Under the pieces are notes generated by a model. The model worked only from the letters and a program-made list of their open reading frames with translations. It was not told the DNA's origin and searched no databases. The position numbers were made by a program, and so were the translations under genes. From Pseudomonadota bacterium (lineage in GTDB: Bacteria > Pseudomonadota > Alphaproteobacteria > Puniceispirillales > Marisalimonadaceae): a stretch of DNA of 36,797 nt. Of this stretch, positions 1-6,759 are shown in pieces. The stretch lies in the NCBI GenBank assembly GCA_028382005.1, contig JAOESH010000001.1:1-36797 (forward strand), in the 5' to 3' direction. Numbering within the stretch: the stretch's first letter is position 1; each line of letters starts with the position of its first letter.

Positions 1-169
1 TGTAACTATTATAAACTAATTATAAATCAATTTAGACTTATCTGAAATTTATTAATATCTACTCCACACTCGATCTGCGACGATTTTATTTAAGTTTAAG
101 TTTAATCACTTTACTCAAAGAGTTAGTAAAGATATTAAATAAGTCATATTTAATTTTTTAAAAGAGTAA
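1..169. other. left-edge non-coding stretch
   Basis: No convincing reading frame, RNA gene or strong hairpin is seen. A short patch around 61-90 is richer in G and C than the surrounding A/T sequence. The last bases carry an AAAGAG purine run a few bases before the ATG at 170 that may act as a weak ribosome binding site. Promoter elements for the downstream aminotransferase are probably here, but none stands out. Confidence 0.4.
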
Positions 170-1426
170 ATGATGATTCATTTTTCTAACGAGATTTTGA
201 CTGATATTCGCAATAGATTTGTCCATATAAATGAATGTCCTATCCAAGGTAAAAGAGTGTTCTTTGAGAATGCTGGTGGAGCATTAACACTAAAATCTGT
301 AGTAGAATGTTCTAAGAAATATGCTGCAATTCCAGATAATCAAGGTCGAGATAACCCTGGATCCCATGAATTAGTAAAAGTAATCAATAATGCTAAAGAC
401 GATATGAGATCGTTTATGAACGCATCTGAAGGTCAATTTTTTGTTGGAGAAAGTGGAACAGAACTATTATTTAGACTTATAATGAATGCGTGTCTTGGAA
501 CTGATAATGATGGAATTGTTTTAGGATCAACTGTTGAACATCCCGCTACGAGGAGTGCTTGTTCTAGATGGTCTAAAATTTCTGGAAAAAAACACGTTTT
601 AATTCCACATAATGATGACAAGGGTCTAGTTTGTGCGAAACAATACTCAAAGTATATTACAAAAGATACAAAAGTAGCGACAATCCTACATACATCACCT
701 GTTACTGGTATGGGTATGAATATAAAAGAGATTGCTAAAGAAATTAGACTTGTATCTCCTGACTGTTTTATCATTGTAGATGGTATTCAACATGCTGCTC
801 ACGGTCAAATAGATATTGATAGCTACGATATAGATGGTTACGTTATCTCTCCTTATAAAATGTTTTCAAGACACGGGTATGGACTAGCTTGGATATCTAA
901 AAGATTAACGCACTTGCCACACGATACGTTAGTTGATGGACCCAATGAAACATGGGAGCTTGGTACAAGAGATACTGGAGCATATGCAACTCTTTCAGAG
1001 GTTGTCTCATATTTTAATTGGTTAGGTAGTCATTTTACAGATAGTAAAGTTAAGAGAGATAAATTTGTTGCTGCTGGAAAAGCTATCAAAAATCACGAAA
1101 AAATTCTAACTGATACAATGATTTTTGGGAATGGTAATATACCTGGGCTTTCGCAAATAGATAATGTGAATATAATTGGAGGATTAAATAATCCTGCAAG
1201 AGAGGGACTAGTTTCAATTTACATTGATGGAATACCTTCACAAGAAGTTGTAAAAAAACTTAATGATCAAGGAATAAGAACTCATCTTCGTAAGGCAGAT
1301 CATTACTCTGGTAATATTCTCAATCCATTAAAACAAGATAGTTGTATTCGAGTTTCACTTTGTCATTACAATTCAATAGAAGAAGTTTCACAATTTTTAT
1401 TAGCTATAAAAGAAATATGTAACTAA
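170..1426 (+). CDS. class V aminotransferase-fold PLP enzyme
   Basis: A 418-residue fold-type I PLP enzyme of the class V aminotransferase/cysteine desulfurase superfamily. Visible family marks are SGTELL at about 95-100 (PLP phosphate contact), VEHPA with His124, VDGIQH at 203-208 with the PLP-pyridine Asp204, and SPYK at 227-230, whose Lys230 should form the Schiff base. A C-terminal RVSLCHYN motif matches the small domain of this family. The loop where true cysteine desulfurases carry their catalytic Cys reads RTHLRKADHYSG and has no Cys. A desulfurase role is therefore unlikely, and aminotransferase, lyase or epimerase chemistry on an unknown substrate fits better. Two ATG codons lie in tandem (170, 173). 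The gene converges on the rhodanese gene with only two bases between the stops, so no separate terminator fits there. Family assignment is firm; the substrate is unknown. Confidence 0.85.
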   Translation: MMIHFSNEILTDIRNRFVHINECPIQGKRVFFENAGGALTLKSVVECSKKYAAIPDNQGRDNPGSHELVKVINNAKDDMRSFMNASEGQFFVGESGTELLFRLIMNACLGTDNDGIVLGSTVEHPATRSACSRWSKISGKKHVLIPHNDDKGLVCAKQYSKYITKDTKVATILHTSPVTGMGMNIKEIAKEIRLVSPDCFIIVDGIQHAAHGQIDIDSYDIDGYVISPYKMFSRHGYGLAWISKRLTHLPHDTLVDGPNETWELGTRDTGAYATLSEVVSYFNWLGSHFTDSKVKRDKFVAAGKAIKNHEKILTDTMIFGNGNIPGLSQIDNVNIIGGLNNPAREGLVSIYIDGIPSQEVVKKLNDQGIRTHLRKADHYSGNILNPLKQDSCIRVSLCHYNSIEEVSQFLLAIKEICN

Positions 1427-1428
1427 TT

Positions 1429-1836
1429 TTAAGGCTTCAATAAAGTTTCATTAGATTGTATCCATGACTTGATACCATTCGTTACATTGTAAACATTTAT
1501 GCCTAAATTTTTAGATATAATGTCTGCTGCTATCTTAGTTCTTCTACCACTTCTGCAAATTAGTATTATATCTTTATTATAAGAAGAATTTTCTAATAAC
1601 TGTTTATGCCATTGTTTCAGATTATAATTTCCTCTTTTATCAAAAAAAGTTATCAGCACACTATTAGGGATTACTCCTGTATCTTTCCATTCACTACTCC
1701 TTCTTATATCTACTATTAATGTATCTTTTTTTATTAATTTTTTTAATTGTGTATTATCAACATTAATAACTTTTGCAATTGATACATTAATAAATAAAAG
1801 ACATAAGACGATTGTGTATTTGAGTATTTTGCACAT
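1429..1836 (-). CDS. exported rhodanese-domain protein
   Basis: A 135-residue protein with a hydrophobic N-terminal signal (about residues 4-21, ending SIA) followed by one rhodanese domain. The domain shows the VDIR strand near 42-45, an SSEW segment corresponding to the usual E/W motif, and the active-site loop CRSGRR at 94-99 with Cys94 as the likely persulfide carrier. The CRxGxR loop is typical of single-domain sulfurtransferases of the PspE/GlpE type. The signal sequence implies a periplasmic location, where the donor and acceptor cannot be read from the sequence. It is the last gene of a leftward run, 19 bases after the SDR gene, with an AGGA about 12 bases upstream of the ATG. Confidence 0.85.
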   Translation of the reverse strand: MCKILKYTIVLCLLFINVSIAKVINVDNTQLKKLIKKDTLIVDIRRSSEWKDTGVIPNSVLITFFDKRGNYNLKQWHKQLLENSSYNKDIILICRSGRRTKIAADIISKNLGINVYNVTNGIKSWIQSNETLLKP

Positions 1837-1855
1837 AAATGATATTTCCTTTCTT

Positions 1856-2560
1856 TTATTTAAACTTAATTACTTTTTTCAGTGGTGAAAGATTAATTTC
1901 GTCTACAACTGTATTTCTACCAAGTGTTAGAATACTTAATACCGCATTAGATATATCTTCTTCACTCACTGCATTATTAATATCTTCACCTGGTGAAAAT
2001 TTTAAACTATTAAAAAAATTTGTTCTAACCATTCCAGGATTTATTATACAAACTCTGATATTACTATTTGATACGTCTTTTCTAAGAGCCTGAGAAAACC
2101 CTCTCAATCCAAATTTAGCACTACAATAGAGGGTTCCATTTTTCTCTCCCGTTAAACTTGCTTCAGAACCCATAAAAATAATATCTCCTATTTCTTTCTT
2201 TTTTAAATGTGGGAGTAAACATTTTGTTATTATGATATGAGAAGTCAAATTCATTGAGAAAAAACTAGAAATATCGTTAACTGAAAAGTTTTCAAGAGGT
2301 CCGAATTCACCATAACCTGCATTACTTATTAATCCATTAATTTCTGGGTGATCTTGTATAATTTTTTTGATTATTTTTTCTAAATCGTTAAATTTACTTA
2401 GATCAATTGAGTAAGTTAAATAATTTTTGTGCTCTAATTTGGGCTTGCTATGATTTCTTGCTATACCGATAACCTTAGCTCCAGAATCTAGTAATTTTAT
2501 TGTAATAGCACGTCCAATTCCACTTGAGCTTCCTGTTACTAAAAAACATTTATCTTTCAT
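1856..2560 (-). CDS. short-chain dehydrogenase/reductase (SDR)
   Basis: A 234-residue classical SDR, a Rossmann-fold NAD(P)H oxidoreductase. The nucleotide-binding TGSSSGIG is at 9-16 and the NAG motif at 80-82. The catalytic set Asn104, Ser132, Tyr145 and Lys149 (in YCSAK) is complete, so it should be an active enzyme. A basic residue (Arg35) after the second beta strand would suit NADP(H), which is inference. The substrate is unknown. The gene starts 18 bases after the radical SAM gene and ends 19 bases before the rhodanese gene, consistent with one transcript. The C-terminal NPGMVRTNF segment is the usual SDR substrate-loop region. Confidence 0.88.
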   Translation of the reverse strand: MKDKCFLVTGSSSGIGRAITIKLLDSGAKVIGIARNHSKPKLEHKNYLTYSIDLSKFNDLEKIIKKIIQDHPEINGLISNAGYGEFGPLENFSVNDISSFFSMNLTSHIIITKCLLPHLKKKEIGDIIFMGSEASLTGEKNGTLYCSAKFGLRGFSQALRKDVSNSNIRVCIINPGMVRTNFFNSLKFSPGEDINNAVSEEDISNAVLSILTLGRNTVVDEINLSPLKKVIKFK

Positions 2561-2578
2561 TACTAATTACCTATAAAA

Positions 2579-3571
2579 TTAAGCAGAACATTTAAAAATC
2601 TGACTTTTATCTATATAATTTTTTGTAATATTACTACAAAAGGAAGTCATTTCTTCTTCAATATCCAAATCATAAGACACAACACCATTATGTTGAGATA
2701 AAGGTCCTGAAAATAAAGGTGTCTGTGGATATAACTTAAAAATATCCTTAAACATTTCTTTGGGAAACCGTAATGGACCAAAACTTACAGAATGTATAGA
2801 ATGTGAAGGAATTGTATTATATATATTATCTAATAAATCTTTATATAATTTCTCCCAATTTTTACCATGGATCAACGGGTCAAATCTTAACCCAATTTTC
2901 CAGCCCTTTGCTGCTAAATGAGACATAGCGTTAATTCTTTTTAAAGTAGAAGGCGTCTTATTATCTAAGGCTTTTGACATTAAATCCGGCAAAAGACTAT
3001 ATGCAACAATAACATTCTTTAGAGGTTCTATTGAAGCAAATGGTTCTGTCTGAACACTTTTAGTTCTAAATTCAATATCTACATCAGGATATTTTGTAAA
3101 TAAAGTTGTTATATGTTTTGCAAAACCTGTAAGGGTTTCAAGAGCAAGTGAATCACAATCATAACCAGAAAAAAAGGTTGTTTTATTATCTTTATTATCT
3201 TGGATAACTTTTTCAATCTCTTTATCAAAGTCTTCAAAGTTTACAAAAATTACATAATTAGCAGATGAATACATACCCTGAAGAAAGCAATATCTACAAT
3301 CATATATACAGTTATACATATGAGAAAAATAATAATTTTTAGAAGAACCAATTCCAAATCCTTCTGGAGCTGAGAGTACATATCCATCATTTTTAAAAGC
3401 AAGTATTAGGTCAGGATTCTTTTTTTGAATTCTAAAATTTTGATTTCGTTTATTAAATATTTCTCCATATCTATCTATCTCTATAATTGTAGCTTTTTTA
3501 AACTTGGACAATATAAATTTAGTTCTTGGATGTTCTTTAATTTTTTTTTCAACATAAACAGTTTCTATCAA
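2579..3571 (-). CDS. spore photoproduct lyase-like radical SAM protein
   Basis: A radical SAM protein of the spore-photoproduct-lyase (SPL) family, about 330 residues. The [4Fe-4S]/SAM motif is CxxxCxxC (Cys88, Cys92, Cys95 in CIYDCRYCFLQ), and the trailing YCFLQ is the SPL-type extension of this motif. A second Cys (139) sits in YDCDSLALE near where SPL carries its hydrogen-donor Cys, but by eye it is offset by about two residues. An EFRTKS segment also matches the family. True SPL repairs the spore photoproduct thymine dimer in spore DNA; nothing here suggests a spore former, so the natural lesion or nucleoside substrate is open. Start choice: a TTG at 3571 overlaps the upstream TGA as TTGA and has GGAG six bases upstream, which is better than the in-frame TTG at 3583. 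It is tightly coupled to the nucleosidase gene. Confidence 0.83.
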   Translation of the reverse strand: MIETVYVEKKIKEHPRTKFILSKFKKATIIEIDRYGEIFNKRNQNFRIQKKNPDLILAFKNDGYVLSAPEGFGIGSSKNYYFSHMYNCIYDCRYCFLQGMYSSANYVIFVNFEDFDKEIEKVIQDNKDNKTTFFSGYDCDSLALETLTGFAKHITTLFTKYPDVDIEFRTKSVQTEPFASIEPLKNVIVAYSLLPDLMSKALDNKTPSTLKRINAMSHLAAKGWKIGLRFDPLIHGKNWEKLYKDLLDNIYNTIPSHSIHSVSFGPLRFPKEMFKDIFKLYPQTPLFSGPLSQHNGVVSYDLDIEEEMTSFCSNITKNYIDKSQIFKCSA

Positions 3572-4419
3572 ACTAGACTCCAATCAACTTCAGTATTTAG
3601 AATTTTTCTTTCTAAAGTAATAATAACAGATCGTGAGTTTTTACAATCTTTTATCAGTTCTATTATTTCTTCATCTTTAGTTAAAGTATTAATCCGTCTA
3701 ATTAAGTTGTTAAGCTTATATTTTTGAGAAACTGTGAAATGCCATTGAGATAATATTTGTGAAAATATTTTAGGTTTGTTTGTTATTTTGTATTCATCCA
3801 CAGACAAATTTTCATAATAAGAAACTATAGTTTTAATATTAGTAATATTTGACTTGATAAGTTCTATAATTTTTAATTTATTTAAATCTTTAATACTATT
3901 ATCAGGGCCATCAGAAATCACTTTAATGAGACAAATAAGTTCTCTACCAGATATCTTATTTGTAACATCATAAAAAGCACTACCTTCCATGTCTATAAGC
4001 TCATGTAAAGTGTAGTTTACAACAGGAACATCAGAAGTAAATAATTTCATCTTATCGAAAGTAACGTTTGGTATGGTCGCTGGATAGGTATTTGAAGAAC
4101 CATTATTACTTATTTTATTAACTAAACATAAATCTCCATAATGCCCTTTACCACTTCCTGCTATCCCAAGATTTATCCAGGAAGTTGACCTAGAAGCATT
4201 GCTAATTATATATAAATAAGTTGTCGCTGCTGCAGAATTATGTCTTCCAATTCCTGATAACACTAACCATCTAGTTTTTGCAAAATTTCTAAATACTTGG
4301 AACAACGTGAACTCAGGATCAAAATTCATGTTATACTCATCTAAGATTATTTCAGCCTCTTCCTTAAGTGCAACAACCCACCTAATAGACAAATTATTAA
4401 GAGCTTTATTTTGATTCAT
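3568..4419 (-). CDS. MTAN-like nucleoside phosphorylase/nucleosidase
   Basis: A roughly 283-residue protein of the purine nucleoside phosphorylase/MTA-SAH nucleosidase superfamily. The visible motifs are NLGIAG (83-88), the ribose-binding DMEGS (143-147, with Glu145) and a VISD segment with Asp170, equivalent to the catalytic Asp of MTA/SAH nucleosidases. The core therefore looks functional, though the C-terminal 80 residues are long and unlike short MTANs. Expected chemistry is N-glycosidic bond cleavage; the substrate is not readable. Start: the frame is open to a TTG at 4434, but the ATG at 4419 gives a shorter overlap (14 bases) with the glycosyltransferase gene. Its stop overlaps the SPL-like start. 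The tight pairing with a radical SAM SPL-like gene suggests a shared nucleoside or SAM-product role. Confidence 0.78.
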   Translation of the reverse strand: MNQNKALNNLSIRWVVALKEEAEIILDEYNMNFDPEFTLFQVFRNFAKTRWLVLSGIGRHNSAAATTYLYIISNASRSTSWINLGIAGSGKGHYGDLCLVNKISNNGSSNTYPATIPNVTFDKMKLFTSDVPVVNYTLHELIDMEGSAFYDVTNKISGRELICLIKVISDGPDNSIKDLNKLKIIELIKSNITNIKTIVSYYENLSVDEYKITNKPKIFSQILSQWHFTVSQKYKLNNLIRRINTLTKDEEIIELIKDCKNSRSVIITLERKILNTEVDWSLV

Positions 4420-5278
4420 ATTTGATTTCTTCAAGTTTAATTAAACATTGTTTAAGTTTTTGATCATACTTTTGAAAAGCTTCTTGATTTCCTCTTTTCT
4501 TGGCTCCAGTTGATACTATAATTAATTTTTCAATTAATTTTTTGTAAACAGTCTTAATTTGTTCTTTAGAGAACCAGTTATTTTCTATGTTTTTTTCTAA
4601 AGATTTTATTCTAAATCTATCCATCCCCCAGAATTTTTTTGAAAGCTGATCTTCATGCCCACCATATTTAAAAACCATTGGCTCAGATAAATAACCAATT
4701 TCCTCTTTAGCTGTTATTCTAATCCACATATCGTAATCTTCACAGACCTCTAACTTTTCATCAAAAAAGCCATAATCGTTGAAAACATTTTTTTGTATAA
4801 TAGAGCTACTTGGAGACACACAACATAATTCAAGCGATTTTTCAAAAATATTACCCCCTGATTTTTGGTGTTTTTTCATCTGATTTAATAATTTACCATT
4901 TCTATACCAAATTTCGTTTGTATGAATAAGTCTTAAATCTTTATTTTGGTTAGCGAATTGCAATTGTTTTTCTATTTTGTTAGGTTTCCAAGTGTCGTCT
5001 GAATCTAAAAGTGCAATCCAATTGGATTGAGCAAAACTAATACCTCTATTCCTTGCTGCACTTACACCCTTTTTTTTTTCGACTAAATATTTAATAGTTG
5101 GAAATGATGAAGATACCATTATATCTGTTTGATCACTAGATCCATTGTCAATTACAATAACTTCGTCAGGTTTTACAGTTTGCGTTAAGACAGATGATAG
5201 AGCCCTTTTAAGTAATTTACATCTGTTTAAAGTTGGTATTATAACAGAAACAGTATCTAACTTATGGTTATGGGACAT
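4406..5278 (-). CDS. family 2 glycosyltransferase
   Basis: A GT-A fold glycosyltransferase of family 2, about 290 residues from the ATG at 5278. The domain opens with VSVIIPTLN and has a VIDNGSSD nucleotide-sugar motif, the acidic DSDD motif (about 92-95) that holds the metal and UDP-sugar, and a CEDYDMWIR segment matching the usual ED acceptor-site motif. No membrane segment is visible, so it is probably cytosolic or peripheral, acting on an envelope glycan or lipid. Sugar and acceptor are unknown. The frame extends to a TTG at 5314 that would overlap the GFA gene by 17 bases; neither start has a clear Shine-Dalgarno. I prefer the ATG because the catalytic domain begins about eight residues later. 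A glycosyltransferase is an unexpected partner for the nucleosidase and radical SAM genes. Confidence 0.85.
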   Translation of the reverse strand: MSHNHKLDTVSVIIPTLNRCKLLKRALSSVLTQTVKPDEVIVIDNGSSDQTDIMVSSSFPTIKYLVEKKKGVSAARNRGISFAQSNWIALLDSDDTWKPNKIEKQLQFANQNKDLRLIHTNEIWYRNGKLLNQMKKHQKSGGNIFEKSLELCCVSPSSSIIQKNVFNDYGFFDEKLEVCEDYDMWIRITAKEEIGYLSEPMVFKYGGHEDQLSKKFWGMDRFRIKSLEKNIENNWFSKEQIKTVYKKLIEKLIIVSTGAKKRGNQEAFQKYDQKLKQCLIKLEEIKYESK

Positions 5279-5297
5279 TTTTGAAGGATAATTAACT

Positions 5298-5699
5298 CTA
5301 AGGTCTTTTATCAAAAGACTTTACATTATCATCAATATAATGAAATTTTTGTTTATCAGAAGTAAAAATAGCTATTTTTGGATCAAAAATGGACGGATCG
5401 TCAAATGTTCCAACTTTTAAAATTATTGAGTTAGGTCGTATTGGATTTTTTGTTCCAATTGCGGTACCACAGTTATTACAAAACAACCTTGTTACTGCCT
5501 TTTCTATATCATTTCTTTTAAACTCTTGTGGTTGACCTTTAATAAATTTAAAACTCTCTAAAGGCATTATCATTATTACGTTGGGGTGACCTCCTGTTAT
5601 ATATTGGCACTCTCTGCAGTGACACTGTATGGAAGCTTGAGGTTCTCCATTTGATACATACCTAATATTACCACAATAACATCCACCCTCAATATTCAT
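5298..5699 (-). CDS. GFA-family zinc protein (Mss4-like fold)
   Basis: A 133-residue protein of the GFA family (named after glutathione-dependent formaldehyde-activating enzyme). The metal-binding cysteines are in the standard layout: GGCYCG (Cys7, Cys9), CHCREC (Cys26, Cys28, Cys31) and FCNNCGT (Cys74, Cys77). The length is normal for the family. Most members have no proven reaction, so a glutathione or formaldehyde role should not be assumed. A GGAG seven bases before the ATG marks a good start. Its stop lies within the alternative TTG start region of the glycosyltransferase, and the gene is probably co-transcribed with the genes on both sides. Confidence 0.85.
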   Translation of the reverse strand: MNIEGGCYCGNIRYVSNGEPQASIQCHCRECQYITGGHPNVIMIMPLESFKFIKGQPQEFKRNDIEKAVTRLFCNNCGTAIGTKNPIRPNSIILKVGTFDDPSIFDPKIAIFTSDKQKFHYIDDNVKSFDKRP

Positions 5700-5731
5700 A
5701 ATAGATCTCCGTTGTTATAGTATAATTATAA

Positions 5732-6031
5732 TTAAAAACTTTTAACTGACAACACTTCAATTGATTCCTCATCATACTTTACATTTAAACTGTTATAATC
5801 ATGAGGTACTTTAGTTAATTTTTCAATCGGTAAATTATCTACCCAAAGTAAGAAATTAATTTCTACGTTTTCTTTAGTATCAAAAGATAGTTTATTTTTA
5901 ATGTCTATATCTTCACTTATTATCACACTGTCTTCTTTTATTTCTCTGAAAGAACCTCGTTCTGGATCATTTCCATAAAATGTAACTTCAAATTTTATGA
6001 CCCACGATTTTTTTTTTAAAAAATTACTCAT
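5732..6031 (-). CDS. small protein of unknown function
   Basis: A 99-residue predicted cytosolic protein I do not recognise. It has no signal peptide, membrane segment or Cys. Alternating hydrophobic and charged residues (for example WVIKFEVTFYG and EINFLLWVDNL) suggest a mostly beta protein. It lies 32 bases upstream of the GFA gene and 20 bases downstream of the 74-residue protein, in the same direction, so it probably belongs to the same transcript. Codon use looks like that of its neighbours. The reading frame is clean and nothing competes on the other strand, which supports it being real; the function is unknown. Confidence 0.6.
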   Translation of the reverse strand: MSNFLKKKSWVIKFEVTFYGNDPERGSFREIKEDSVIISEDIDIKNKLSFDTKENVEINFLLWVDNLPIEKLTKVPHDYNSLNVKYDEESIEVLSVKSF

Positions 6032-6051
6032 ATCAAAATTATTATAATCAA

Positions 6052-6276
6052 TTATTCTGGTATTTTTAATCTTTGTTTTTTTTCTGTTGATCTTGCCAAT
6101 GCAGGTGGAGGAATTTCTTCTGTGATTTCTGCCTTATTACAAGTTAATAAGTTCATAACTTCCTCTGCTTTTTCTTTTCTACTCCAAGTATGGACTACAT
6201 TATCCTCCAAGTCTTTATACAAAAACCAATCTTTTTCACTTTTAGAAAGCCAAACTTTAATAGCATATACAGACAT
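6052..6276 (-). CDS. 74-residue protein of unknown function
   Basis: A small predicted cytosolic protein that I do not recognise. The frame opens at an ATG at 6288, but the ATG at 6276 has GGAG exactly six bases upstream and is the better start, giving 74 residues beginning MSVYAIKVW. The N-terminal half has aromatic and hydrophobic beta-like segments (YAIKVWL, DWFLYKDL). A predicted helix follows (KEKAEEVMNLL), then a charged, proline-containing tail. It is the first gene of the leftward run and is divergent from ppnP across about 125 bases that must hold both promoters. Confidence 0.6.
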   Translation of the reverse strand: MSVYAIKVWLSKSEKDWFLYKDLEDNVVHTWSRKEKAEEVMNLLTCNKAEITEEIPPPALARSTEKKQRLKIPE

Positions 6277-6310
6277 AATTAACTCCATTACGTAACAAAA
6301 AAATTGATAT

Positions 6311-6339
6311 TAGATAATACGTCATAAAAAAAATATAAT
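6311..6339 (+). promoter_or_regulatory. candidate sigma70-type promoter of ppnP
   Basis: A perfect TATAAT at 6334-6339 is preceded, with a 17-base spacer, by TAGATA at 6311-6316, a four-of-six match to TTGACA. Transcription would start near 6346 and give a leader of about 55 bases before the ppnP ATG. In DNA this AT-rich a chance match is possible. Confidence 0.4.
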
Positions 6340-6401
6340 GTAGTAATAATATTATTAAGAATTTAAAGTAAATTTTTATTTAACAATAAGAAAGAAAATC
6401 T

Positions 6402-6716
6402 ATGAATACTTTTAAAAATGTTACAGTTGATAAATTAGCAAATATATACTTTGAAGGAAAAGTCATTAGCAGGAAAATTATTTTTGATGACGGCACAATT
6501 AAAACTTTAGGAGTTATGCTTCCCGGTGAATATGAATTTAAAACTCAATCAAAAGAATTGATGGAAATTATTTCAGGTGAACTTAATTTTCAATTAAAAG
6601 ATAAAACTAATTGGAATATTATTAAAGATGGTATGAGCTTTAACGTAGAAAAAGACTCTTCATTCAAAGTAAAAGTATTCAAAACCGTCAATTATTCATG
6701 CTCATATTTTGATTAA
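6402..6716 (+). CDS. ppnP: pyrimidine/purine nucleoside phosphorylase PpnP
   Basis: A 104-residue single-domain cupin of the PpnP (formerly DUF1255/YaiE) family, which phosphorolyses several nucleosides to a free base plus ribose 1-phosphate in the cytosol. The characteristic stretches ANIYFEGKV, a KTLGVMLPGEYEF segment and EIISGEL are all present, as is the C-terminal YSCSYF end. Length matches the family (about 94-105). An AAGAAAG purine run precedes the ATG. It is divergent from a run that holds a second, unrelated nucleoside-cleaving enzyme, which hints at local nucleoside salvage, but that link is inference. It is followed after 43 bases by a flavoprotein gene on the same strand. Confidence 0.92.
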   Translation: MNTFKNVTVDKLANIYFEGKVISRKIIFDDGTIKTLGVMLPGEYEFKTQSKELMEIISGELNFQLKDKTNWNIIKDGMSFNVEKDSSFKVKVFKTVNYSCSYFD

Positions 6717-6759
6717 TTGATTATTTTAAAATTTTTTCAGAATAGGTATTACTTTTTTT

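Noticed and set aside
433-774. 113-codon minus-strand frame opposite the aminotransferase gene
   Set aside because: The opposite frame carries all PLP motifs; this one has no family features.
1426-1429. Terminators between convergent gene pairs (1426/1429, 19564/19565, 23084/23094)
   Set aside because: The gaps are too short for a hairpin and none is visible in the flanking coding sequence.
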